From the NCBI GenBank assembly GCA_963734965.1, contig CAVTJK010000003.1:248001-312000 (forward strand): a DNA stretch of 64,000 nt, written 5' to 3'. The translations under genes were made by a program, and so were the position numbers. The notes under the pieces are model-generated. The model was not told where the DNA came from, made no database searches, and worked only from the letters and a program-made list of their open reading frames with translations. This DNA is from UBA4742 sp963734965 (lineage in GTDB: Bacteria; Actinomycetota; Acidimicrobiia; Acidimicrobiales; Acidimicrobilacustridaceae). This document shows, piece by piece, positions 9,892 to 18,150 of this stretch (its first letter is position 1; every line of letters begins with the position of its first letter).

Positions 9892-11127
9892 TCAGACGGC
9901 TCCGGCCCCGACTTTGGCGGTCGGCGTGAAGGTCACGGGCATGCTCTCGTAGCCGCTGATGAAGTTGGCGGGGCGCATCGGCGTGTCACCGGCCAGGGCC
10001 AGGTCGGGCAGGCGGGCCAGGATCCGCTCGACCATCACCGAGATCTCGAGCCGGGCCAGGCTGGCGCCGAGGCAGAAGTGGGTGCCGAACCCGAAAGCGA
10101 CGTGGTCGTTGGGGGTCCGGCCGACGTCGAAGCGGAACGGATCGGTGAACACGTCCTCGTCGCGGTTGGCCGACGGGTAGAACAGCAACACCTTCTGGCC
10201 GGCGAGCAGGTTCTGACCCCCGAAGGTGACGTCGTGGGTGACGACGCGGGCCATGTTCTTGATCGGGCTCACCCAGCGCAACATCTCCTCGACCGCTGTC
10301 GGCATCAGCGAGGGATCGGCCGCCAGGCGCTGCTGCTCGTCGGGGCTCATCAGCAGCTGGTGGATGCCGCCCGAGATGACGTGGCGCGTCGTCTCGTCGC
10401 CGCCGATCAGGATCAGCAGGGATTCCATGGACAGCTCGGGATCGTCGAGGCGATCGCCGTCGACTTCGGCGTGCACGAGGATGCTCATGAGGTCGTCGCC
10501 GCGCTGGTCGGGCGGCTGGGCCCGTCGATCGGCGATGACGCGGCCGCTGTAGCTCTCGTACTCGGCGAAGGCGTTGGCGGCGCGCACCACGGCCTCTTCG
10601 CTCGAGGTGACGCCGCTCAGGCCGCTGACCATCTCGTCGCTCCAGCGCAGCAGCGTGTCGCGGTCGGCGGGCGCCACTCCGAGGGCGTCACCGATCATGA
10701 TCATGGGCAGGGGCGCGGCCACGTCGCGCACGAGATCACACGAGCCCTTCTCGCTCACCGCATCGAGGATCGAGTCGCACACGAGACGGATGCGATCCTC
10801 GCTCTCTCGAACCCGTCGAGGGGTGAACCCCTTGTTCACCAGCTTGCGGCGGCGCAGATGGGCGGGGTCGTCCATGTCGATCATCATCGGCAGCGGACCG
10901 TTGTCGGGCCGGATGCCCTCGGCGTTGGAGAACGTGGACGGGTCGGCGGCCGCCGCCTTGAGGTCGGCGTAGCGGGTGATGCCCCACACCCCGTTGGCCG
11001 CGTCGAAGTACACGGGCGCGTTGGCGCGCATCCAGGTGAACAGTGGATGCGGATCGTTCCCGTAGAAGTGCCCATCCAACAGATCGATGTCCGGGTGGGT
11101 GGGATGATCGGGGGCGGTCGTGGTCAT
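9892..11127 (-). CDS. Cytochrome P450, CYP142-like (candidate sterol side-chain hydroxylase)
   Basis: 411 residues, a complete soluble bacterial P450. The I-helix oxygen-binding motif GGDETTRH is at 242-249, the ExxR region EEMLRW at 280-285, and the haem loop FGFGTHFCLGASLARLE at 345-361 with the ligand Cys at about 352. The stretches PMMIDMDDPAH, RRKLVNKGFT and LLILIGGDETTRH closely match my memory of mycobacterial CYP142, which oxidises the cholesterol side-chain terminus. It lies 13 nt downstream of a luciferase-fold oxidoreductase gene on the same strand, so the two probably form an operon. No sterol-ring degradation genes are present, so the substrate is an inference. Confidence 0.9.
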   Translation of the reverse strand: MTTTAPDHPTHPDIDLLDGHFYGNDPHPLFTWMRANAPVYFDAANGVWGITRYADLKAAAADPSTFSNAEGIRPDNGPLPMMIDMDDPAHLRRRKLVNKGFTPRRVRESEDRIRLVCDSILDAVSEKGSCDLVRDVAAPLPMIMIGDALGVAPADRDTLLRWSDEMVSGLSGVTSSEEAVVRAANAFAEYESYSGRVIADRRAQPPDQRGDDLMSILVHAEVDGDRLDDPELSMESLLILIGGDETTRHVISGGIHQLLMSPDEQQRLAADPSLMPTAVEEMLRWVSPIKNMARVVTHDVTFGGQNLLAGQKVLLFYPSANRDEDVFTDPFRFDVGRTPNDHVAFGFGTHFCLGASLARLEISVMVERILARLPDLALAGDTPMRPANFISGYESMPVTFTPTAKVGAGAV

Positions 11128-11140
11128 CGTGGGGCCTCGT

Positions 11141-12151
11141 TCACATGAGTAGGTCGGCCAGGACGCGCAGGGCTTCGGGGCCGCCGGGTGAGTACACGAG
11201 CAGGGTCGAGACCGCGCTCTCGTCCCAGGCCGCGACCCGGTCGCGGATGCGCTCGGGAGGCCCGCACAGCGAGATGGCGTCCGCGAAGTCGTCGGGCACG
11301 GCGGCGACGGCCTCGTCGCGTTTGCCGTCGAAGAACAGCTCCTGGATCTTGAGGGCCTCGGCCTCGTAGCCGAACCGCTGCATGAGCCGGGTGTGGTAGT
11401 TCTGACCCTTGGCGCCCATGCCGCCGATGTAGAAGCCGAGCATCATCTTCACGGGGGCCAGCGCGGCGGAGAGATCGTCGTTGATGTTCACCTGGGCGCC
11501 GGCGACGATGTCGAAGTCCGGCCCGGCGCCGGCCAACGACTCGGCGTACACGTCAGGGTGGTGGGGCGAGTAGTACAGCGGCAACCAGCCGTCGGCGATG
11601 TCGGCCGCCATGGCCACGTTCTTGGGGCCTTCGGCTCCGAGGTAGATCGGCAGATCGGCGCGGAGCGGATGGGTGATGGCGCGGAGGGGCTTGCCCAGTC
11701 CGACCGATCCCGGACCGTGATAGGGGTGCTGGAAGAACTCGCCGTCGAAGTCGAGCGGCTCGTCCCGACGCAGCACGCGGCGGATGATCTCGACGTACTC
11801 GCGCGTCCGGGCCAGGGGCTTGTTCGACGGTCGGCCGTACCAGCCTTCGACGACCTGCGGTCCCGACACGCCGAGACCGAGTTGGAAGCGACCGCCCGAC
11901 AGGTGATCGAGGGTGATGGCGGCCATGGCCGTGGCCGTCGGTGTGCGGGCCGCCAGCTGCACGACGCTCGTGCCCAGCTTGATGGTCGACGTGTGCCCGG
12001 CCAGGAGCCCGAGCGGGGTGAAGGCGTCCGAGCCCCAGGCCTCGGCCGTCCACACCGAGTCGTAGCCGAGGCGCTCGGCTTCCTGGGTCACGCCGACCAT
12101 GTCCGGAGGCGGCCCGGCCCCCCAGTACCCCCACATCAAACCGAGCTTCAT
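11141..12151 (-). CDS. LLM-class (F420-dependent type) oxidoreductase
   Basis: 336 residues with the luciferase-like TIM-barrel fold. MKLGLMWGYWG begins the first strand; YDSVWTAEAWGSDAF, LGTSVVQLAARTPTATAM and DHLSGGRFQLGLGVSGPQVVEGW are classic F420-type LLM segments. LPIYLGAEGPKNVAMAADIADGWLP is the late cofactor-binding part. It is the first gene of a two-gene unit with the P450 and starts next to a perfect palindrome (12171-12187) shared with the divergent gene. The substrate is unknown. Confidence 0.88.
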   Translation of the reverse strand: MKLGLMWGYWGAGPPPDMVGVTQEAERLGYDSVWTAEAWGSDAFTPLGLLAGHTSTIKLGTSVVQLAARTPTATAMAAITLDHLSGGRFQLGLGVSGPQVVEGWYGRPSNKPLARTREYVEIIRRVLRRDEPLDFDGEFFQHPYHGPGSVGLGKPLRAITHPLRADLPIYLGAEGPKNVAMAADIADGWLPLYYSPHHPDVYAESLAGAGPDFDIVAGAQVNINDDLSAALAPVKMMLGFYIGGMGAKGQNYHTRLMQRFGYEAEALKIQELFFDGKRDEAVAAVPDDFADAISLCGPPERIRDRVAAWDESAVSTLLVYSPGGPEALRVLADLLM

Positions 12152-12170
12152 CCGGCTGAACGTAGCAGTA

Positions 12171-12187
12171 TCTGACGCACCGTCAGA
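12171..12187. promoter_or_regulatory. Palindromic operator candidate TCTGACG-CAC-CGTCAGA
   Basis: A perfect 7-bp inverted repeat with a 3-nt spacer, midway between the divergent starts at 12151 (minus) and 12234 (plus). Its size and position suit a TetR-type dimer that would control both directions. No regulator gene adjoins it, so the binding protein would be encoded elsewhere. Confidence 0.55.
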
Positions 12188-12233
12188 AGAGAGGACGGGC
12201 TGCTAGCTTCGGCGGGCGGGTGGTGAGTGGCGC

Positions 12234-13373
12234 ATGATCGATCGGGGTGTGACCGAGGCGCACGTGCAGGCGGTGCTCGGCATCGAGGACCGCGTGCTGC
12301 GCAACTACTGGATCACCCAGAGCTACGCGGACCTCTCGCGGGCGCTCGCCACCCTGCTCGCCCCGGACACCGCCAACTGGTGCACCTTCGCGGCGTGGGC
12401 GTCGCGGACCGTCGGCGAGAACCTGCGGGGCGAGGATCTGCCCGACTGGCTGCGCGATCGGGTGACCCAGGACGACGGGATGATGGGCGCGGTGGACAAG
12501 ACCAACGCCCGGCATCGTCGGTTGCACAAGGTCGGCCTGGTGCACCACCTCACGTCGGATCGGATCATGGGCGTCGTGGCGGACGCGTTCGGAGCCACGG
12601 CCCTCAACCTGTCCGAGGGCAACTCGATCGTGTTCGCCGAGATCGGTCGGGCCGGCGCCGCCTTCGTCGCCGCCTACGGGGCGGGGGCGACGACGACGCG
12701 GGCCGCCGCTCGCCGACACGTGCTGTCGGCCTGCGCCCGCGCCGCTCCGTTCGAGGGCGTCAACCGCCTCGAGGCCGGCTTCGCGTTCTGGTGCGACGCC
12801 ATGGACACCGACGACGTCCGGCTCCGGAGCCAGCGGATCATGGCCGGGACCGTGCAGCTGGGCGCCCACGAGCAGAACCGGCTGCAGGCCGCGGTCGCCG
12901 ACAGCATGGACATGGGCGTCAACCAGATGGTCACCCGCGTGGCCCAGGACCTGCTCAAGCGAGCCGGGTGGTTGCGCCCGCTCGTGTGGCTCGTCGAGCG
13001 CACGCTCCGCCCGATCGCCGATTGTGTGGCCCGCCTGTGGGACGACGTCATGACCGAGTTCGTCGGCGCCGCCGACACGCCCGAAGGCCGGCTCCGCCTC
13101 GGCCACGACGTGCCGCCGTTGCCCGGTCAGCCCTTCACGCCGCTCGACCTCGTCGCTCCGCTGATGCCCGAGCTCACGGCGCTGCTGGGCCGATTCGACC
13201 GCAGCCAGGGCGACGGCCAGGGCAGCGCGGCGGGCAACTGGGTGGAGTTCGACGACCGCATGAACTTCATCCTCAACCTGTTCGTGTCGCGCCACCACCA
13301 TCGGCCGATGTTCGATCCGCCCTTGCCGGCCGAGGTCGTGGTCCAACTCGAGGCTGGCACCATCCCTCGTTGA
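12234..13373 (+). CDS. Conserved-looking protein of unrecognised family
   Basis: 379 residues, mostly alpha-helical by eye, with no signal peptide and no clear TM helix. I do not recognise the family. Notable segments are the aromatic-rich NWCTFAAWASRTVGENL near residue 50, HRRLHKVGLVHHLTSDRIMG near 100, LGAHEQNRLQ near 210, and FDDRMNFILNLFVSRHHHRP near the C-terminus, where the clustered His residues could bind metal. It converges on a DUF2236 gene with no gap and is divergent from the LLM/P450 pair through a shared palindrome, which suggests a common oxidative or lipid process. The frame is intact, so it is a real gene. Confidence 0.7.
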   Translation: MIDRGVTEAHVQAVLGIEDRVLRNYWITQSYADLSRALATLLAPDTANWCTFAAWASRTVGENLRGEDLPDWLRDRVTQDDGMMGAVDKTNARHRRLHKVGLVHHLTSDRIMGVVADAFGATALNLSEGNSIVFAEIGRAGAAFVAAYGAGATTTRAAARRHVLSACARAAPFEGVNRLEAGFAFWCDAMDTDDVRLRSQRIMAGTVQLGAHEQNRLQAAVADSMDMGVNQMVTRVAQDLLKRAGWLRPLVWLVERTLRPIADCVARLWDDVMTEFVGAADTPEGRLRLGHDVPPLPGQPFTPLDLVAPLMPELTALLGRFDRSQGDGQGSAAGNWVEFDDRMNFILNLFVSRHHHRPMFDPPLPAEVVVQLEAGTIPR

Positions 13374-14261
13374 TCAGGCGGCGGGGCGCTCGCGATCGGC
13401 GGCGGCCATGACCCAGTCGATGGTGCGCATGAGGGTGCGGGCGGCGGGGCGGACCAGAACCGGGTCGGCGGCGGGCAGGGTCGGCACCCACAGGCTGCGA
13501 CGGACCGACCGGGGCAGCAGGCCGACGGCCGCTGAGGCGATGACAGCGAAGACCGGTCGGGTCACGATCGGCAGCGGCGGGAACAGGAGGAATCGAGTCG
13601 TGTCCCGCGCCTCGCGCGTGGCCCGCAGCTCGGGGCGCTCGGCGCGGAACCACGCCCGCAGCTCGGCGACCGAGGTGGCGGCCGGCTCACCTCCGAACTC
13701 GTCGGCCAGCACGGCCATCTCGGCGACGTAGCGATCGGCCTCGCCCGCCTCGAGGGGCTCGGCTCCGTAGCGCTGGTAGGCCCGCAGGAACGAGTCGACG
13801 AGGGTGTGGTGCACGAAGGTGAGCAGGTGCGGATCGTTGGCGGCGTAGGGGCGCCCGTCCGGCGCGATGCCCACGACCTTGGTGTGCACCCGCTTGACCG
13901 TGGCGATGGCGCGCCGGGCATCGTCGGTCGAGCCGTAGGTGGTGGCTCCCACATACGCGCTGGTGCGCCACAGTCGACCCATCGGGTCGTGGCGGTAGTT
14001 CGAGTGCTGAGCCACCCCGGCCATGGCCAGTGGGTGCATGGTCTGCACCAGCAGGGCCCGCAGGCCGCCCACGAACATCGAGCTGTCGGCGTGGATCCGC
14101 CAGGTCACGCTGTCGCGCTCGAACAGGCCCGGGTGGTCGGGACCGGCCATCGTGACGCGTTGATCGAGGGGGACCCCACCCACCACGACGGCCAGCACCT
14201 CGTCGGCCAGGCGCCGTCGGACCCAGCCCAGCGGGTCGATCGAGACGGGGGCGGCCATCAC
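13374..14261 (-). CDS. DUF2236 / MpaB-Lcp-like haem oxygenase-type protein
   Basis: 295 residues of the DUF2236 family, which includes latex-clearing protein (b-type haem dioxygenase) and fungal MpaB. The N-terminal segment WRIHADSSMFVGGLRALLVQTMHPLAMAGVAQHSNYR contains the conserved His residues, and LTFVHHTLVDSFLRAYQRYG provides the later ones. The C-terminus is hydrophobic and basic. Most bacterial members have no known substrate. It ends exactly where the unrecognised 12234 gene ends on the other strand. Confidence 0.8.
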   Translation of the reverse strand: MMAAPVSIDPLGWVRRRLADEVLAVVVGGVPLDQRVTMAGPDHPGLFERDSVTWRIHADSSMFVGGLRALLVQTMHPLAMAGVAQHSNYRHDPMGRLWRTSAYVGATTYGSTDDARRAIATVKRVHTKVVGIAPDGRPYAANDPHLLTFVHHTLVDSFLRAYQRYGAEPLEAGEADRYVAEMAVLADEFGGEPAATSVAELRAWFRAERPELRATREARDTTRFLLFPPLPIVTRPVFAVIASAAVGLLPRSVRRSLWVPTLPAADPVLVRPAARTLMRTIDWVMAAADRERPAA

Positions 14262-14304
14262 CCCAGGCTATTGGGCGGGTCCGCCGCCGCCTTCACAAGC
14301 CGAG

Positions 14305-15167
14305 TCACGCATAGGTGCGCACGATCCGCTCGACGGCGGCCACGTACCCGGCGGGGGCGGGGTGCAGCGTGTGGACGAGGAGCGGATAGAGCTGGTGCAG
14401 CGGCACCCGCTCGTCGGCCCCCGGTGCGAGGGGGTAGGCCTCGGCGTAGGCGGCGAACACCTCGCCGCTGAATCCGCCGAACAACGCCATCATGGCCAGA
14501 TCGACCTCGCGGTGGCCGTAGTAGACGGCGGGATCGACGAGCCAGGGCCGGCCGCTGGCGTCGCTGACGGCGTTGCCGGCCCACAGGTCACCGTGCACGA
14601 GGGCGGGCGGCTCGGGTGGTCCGACGAGGTCGTCCAAGCGGCCGATCAGCTGATCGATGCGGCGCGCCAGGTCCGACGACAACACCCCGGCGTCATGGGC
14701 CAGGCGAGCCATCGGGGTCAGCCGGTACGCGCCGTAGAGCTCGGCCCACGTGTCGCACCACGCGTTGGGCTGAGTCCGTCGCCCCAGGAAGTTGTCGCGC
14801 TCGAGTCCGAATCGGGCGGCGGCGTGCGGTGCAGGGCGGCCAGCGACCGACCCAACTCGTGGTCGTGATCGGGACCCGGACGACCGGGTTCGATCCACTC
14901 GAGCACGATGAGATCGGCGCCGGTGTGGAGCACGTCGGGCACGCGCACGGCCCCCGAGGCGCCCAACCGGGACAGCCCGTCGGCCTCGGCCTCGAACGAT
15001 CCCGTCGGACCGCCCGTCTTGACGAACACGACCAGGGGGTCGCGGGCGAGCTCGACTCTCCACGCCTCGCTGCTGTCGCCGCCACCGATCGGGACCGCGC
15101 CGAGGATCTCGACCCCGAGGGCGTCGCCCACTGCCACCAGCGCCGGCGGGGGCTCGAACGCGCTCAC
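14305..15167 (-). CDS. Fructosamine/ketosamine 3-kinase family protein (one frameshift)
   Basis: A kinase of the aminoglycoside-phosphotransferase fold, FN3K family; such enzymes phosphorylate sugar adducts on proteins so that these fall off. The catalytic loop is HGDLWAGNAV and the metal-binding segment is LVDPAVYYGHREVDLAM. A break near 14820 splits LAALHRTP from AARFGLERDNFLG; corrected, the length is about 287, normal for the family. The start GTG 15167 overlaps the LMW-phosphatase stop as GTGA. FN3K and LMW-PTP pairs are known in bacteria and linked to protein deglycation, but here the pair ends a corrinoid operon. Confidence 0.82.
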
Positions 15168-15634
15168 CCGCTCAGCTCGTCGAGCAGTCGGGCGCACGCG
15201 GCCTCGATGATGTCGTACACGTCGGCGAAGCCGGTGGGCCCGCCGTAGTACGGATCGGGTACGTCCAGTTCATCGGTCGGGTCGGGATCGAACTGGCGCA
15301 ACAGGCGGACCTTGGCCCGGTCCGCCGCCGACGGGGCCAGTTCGAGCAGGTCGTCGCGGTTGGCGCGGTCCATGGCGACCAACAGGTCGAAGTAGGCGAA
15401 GTCGCCGGCGTCGACCTGGCGGGCCCGGCTGGTGAGCTCGAGGCCGCGGCGGCGGGCCTCGGCCGCCGAGCGGTCGTCGGCCGCGGCGCCCTGGTGCCAG
15501 GCGCTCGTGCCGGCGCTGTCGACCTCGATCTCGCCCGCTCGCCCGGCGGCCTCGGCCTGGGCCCGCAGGACGGCCTCGGCGGTCGGCGATCGGCAGATGT
15601 TGCCGAGGCAGACGAAGCAGATCTTCGTCGTCAC
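15164..15634 (-). CDS. Low-molecular-weight protein tyrosine phosphatase family
   Basis: 156 residues. The P-loop CLGNICRSPTAE near the N-terminus supplies the nucleophile Cys and the Arg, and DPYYGG near residue 127 supplies the general acid Asp. All catalytic residues are present. The start GTG 15634 overlaps the cobT stop as GTGA and its own stop overlaps the FN3K start, so all three are coupled. It may act on phosphotyrosine, on ketosamine phosphates (as proposed for LMW-PTP paired with FN3K), or on a corrinoid-pathway phosphate. The frame is intact. Confidence 0.88.
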   Translation of the reverse strand: MTTKICFVCLGNICRSPTAEAVLRAQAEAAGRAGEIEVDSAGTSAWHQGAAADDRSAAEARRRGLELTSRARQVDAGDFAYFDLLVAMDRANRDDLLELAPSAADRAKVRLLRQFDPDPTDELDVPDPYYGGPTGFADVYDIIEAACARLLDELSG

Positions 15635-17170
15635 CCGTCGGCGGGTTTGTCGGTGACGCCGGCGCTGTCGAAGGTGGCCATCTCGCGAAGGATGAGGGCC
15701 GAGGCCTGCAGCACGGGCAGGGCCAGGATGGCCCCTGATCCCTCGCCCAGGCGCAGGTCGAGGTCGAGCAGCGGCACCAGGTCGAGGTGAGCGAGGGCGG
15801 CCGAGGCGCCGGGCTCGACCGAGCGGTGGCCGGCGACGAGATGGCAACGAGCGTCTGGGCAGAGGGCGAAGGCGACCACGGCGGCGGCCGCCGCGATGAC
15901 GCCGTCGATGATCACGGGTACGCCGGCGGCGGCGCCGGCGATGATGAACCCGGTCAACGCCGCGATCTCGAGCCCACCGACCTCGGCCAGCACGGCCAGC
16001 GGGCCGGCCGTGGCCGGGATCCGCTCGATGGCGTCCTCGACGATCTCGATCTTGCGGGCCAGAGCGGCATCGTCGGCTCCGGCCCCCCGACCGGTGACCT
16101 CGGCGCGGGTTCAGGCCGCAGATGGCGGCGATGAGCGCCGCCGACGGTGTCGTGTTGGCGATGCCCATGTCGCCGGTGATGAGACAGCGCGCGCCCGAGG
16201 CGATGGCGCGGGCGGCCACCTCGGCCCCGACGTCGAGGGCGAGCAGCGTCTCGGTCCGGGACATGGCCGGGCCCACCGACAGGTCGGCCGTGCCGCGGGC
16301 CACCTTGCGGTGCAGCACGCCCGGCTCGGGCGGCGAGTCGTTGCGTTCGAACGGTGACGCCACGCCGACGTCGACCACGACCACGTCGGCGCCGACGTGG
16401 CGGGCCAGCACGTTGACGGCGGCCCCGCCGGCTCGGAAGTTGGCCACCATCTGGGCCGTCACCTCCTGGGGCCACGGCGAGACGCCGGCCGCCTGCACGC
16501 CGTGATCGCCGGCGAACACGGCGACGGTCGCCGGTTCGGGGACCGGCGGCGGCGAGGAGTTGGCGATGGCGGCCAGCTTCACGCCGACAGCTTCGAGCTG
16601 GCCCAGCGACCCCGGCGGCTTGGTGAGCTGGTTGTGGTGGGCCGTCGCCTCGGCGGCGGCGTCGCTGTCGACCGGGTCGACGCCGGCCCGGACGGCCTCG
16701 AAGCGCTCACCGGCCACGCGCTCGACCCAGCCGTCGATGGCGGCCCGCAGGGTGCCGTCGGCGATGTCGGCGTAGGCCATGCCGGCGGCGGTGGCGGCCT
16801 CGGCGTCGGTGGTCAGGTCCCCGATGTAGAGCACTCGGGAGGGATCGGTGAGACCGAGGTGGTCGAGGGCCGTGCGCAGGGCGAGGGGATCGGGCTTGGG
16901 CGCGCCCACATCCACCGACGTCACGAGCACCTCGAGCAGCTCGTCCACGCCGCCCGGGGCCAGCAGGGCCCGGACCTCGGGCTCGGTCATCGTCGCGGTG
17001 TTGGTCACGGCGCCGAGCCGGACCTGGGCGGCGATCTCGGCCAGGTCCTCCAGGGCACCGGGGCGCAGCTCGACCTTCAGGTCGGCGACGGCGGTGGCCG
17101 CCGGGGCTTCGACGATCACCGTGCCCCCGAGGTCGACCAGAACAGCGTCGAGGAGTGGCTGGAGAATCAC
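15631..17170 (-). CDS. cobT: HAD-family phosphatase domain fused to CobT (nicotinate-nucleotide-DMB phosphoribosyltransferase)
   Basis: About 513 residues with one indel near 16105. The N-terminal 185 residues are a HAD domain: motif I VLVDLGGTV, motif II VTNTA, motif III Lys in GAPKPDP, and motif IV YIGDLTTDAEA. Then comes CobT, which makes alpha-ribazole phosphate for the lower ligand: HHNQLTKPPGSLG, VAVFAGDHGV, GDMGIANTTPSAALIA, then after the break EVTGRGAGADDAALARKI. The domains are joined through DGWVERVAGERFEAVRAGVDP without a stop. The start GTG 17170 has AAGGA 7 nt upstream. The HAD part could remove the phosphate from the CobT product, a step usually done by CobC; that is inference. 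Confidence 0.85.
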
Positions 17171-17202
17171 GGTGGGTCCTTGCAGGGTTGTCAGGCGAGA
17201 AA

Positions 17203-18150
17203 TCAGGACGGGGGAGTATCGCGGGTCGGGCCCGATTTGGGTATTCGGCGCTGGGCCAGGGCGGCGTCGAGGCGGTCGAGCTGGTCGGGATGGGGGACCG
17301 CCACGCGAGCCCAGCCGTCGAGTCCGAAGCTGGCCGCGTCCCTGACCAGCACACCGTGGGGGATGAGCTGGGCCCGCAGGCCCGGTGCGTCGACCAGGAC
17401 CCAGTTGGCGTCCGAGGGCCGGGCCTCGAGCCCGTGGGCGCCCAGGACCTCGACGAGGCGTCGCCGAGCCGAGGCCACCGCGGTGGCCCACCCGGCCAGA
17501 TCGACGGAGGCCAGCAGATCGGGCAGGGCCGCCGCCGCCAGCCCGTTCACCGACCACTGGGGCTGGCGAGCGCGCAAGCGCGCCACCGCGGCCGGATCGG
17601 GGCCGATCAGGTAGCCGATCCGCAAACCGGGCGCGGCCAGCAGCTTGGTCAGCGATCCGAGGACCCATGCGCCGTCGTCGGCGTCGCCGCGCGTCCACGC
17701 CCCCGTGGCCAGCGCGTAGAACGCCTCGTCCCACACGGCGGCGCGCTCGTCGGGCGCGGCCAGCTCGCCGGTCGGATTGTGCGGGTTCGAGCGCCAACGC
17801 GGGCCGTCGACGGTGACCTCGCGCAGGTGGCGGCGATACAACGCGAACTCGGGGTCGTCGATGCGACCGGCGCCCATCTGGGTGGCGAGCAGGGCGATGG
17901 CCTCGGAGCCGCCGTTGGTGAGCAGGAGCCGGTCGGGATCGATGCCGACTGCATCGGCCAGCGCGGCGGTGGCCTTGATCGGATCGGGGTAGCGACCCAG
18001 CGCGTCGAGGTGAGCGGCGATGACGGGAGCCGGATCCGGGGCGAACGGGTTGAGGCTGAGGGACAGATCGAGCAGATCGGACGGATCGAGGCCCAGCGCG
18101 GCGGCCACGCCCTCGGCATCGCCGCCGTGGGGGCCGGGGCCCGGGATCAC
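17203..18150 (-). CDS. cobD: L-threonine-O-3-phosphate decarboxylase-type aminotransferase (CobD, Salmonella naming; CobC in others)
   Basis: About 315 residues, PLP fold type I, related to histidinol-phosphate aminotransferase. CobD makes (R)-1-amino-2-propanol phosphate, the linker that CbiB attaches to cobyric acid. Seen: GPHGGD at the start, DLSLSLNPFAPDP, LLTNGGSEAIALLA, NPHNPTGE and the PLP-lysine region GSLTKLLAAPGLRIGYL. The C-terminal part SDANWVLVDAPG is typical. I prefer GTG 18150, whose GTGA overlaps the cbiB stop like its neighbours; ATG 18165 is five codons upstream. The frame is intact. Confidence 0.82.
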   Translation of the reverse strand: MIPGPGPHGGDAEGVAAALGLDPSDLLDLSLSLNPFAPDPAPVIAAHLDALGRYPDPIKATAALADAVGIDPDRLLLTNGGSEAIALLATQMGAGRIDDPEFALYRRHLREVTVDGPRWRSNPHNPTGELAAPDERAAVWDEAFYALATGAWTRGDADDGAWVLGSLTKLLAAPGLRIGYLIGPDPAAVARLRARQPQWSVNGLAAAALPDLLASVDLAGWATAVASARRRLVEVLGAHGLEARPSDANWVLVDAPGLRAQLIPHGVLVRDAASFGLDGWARVAVPHPDQLDRLDAALAQRRIPKSGPTRDTPPS

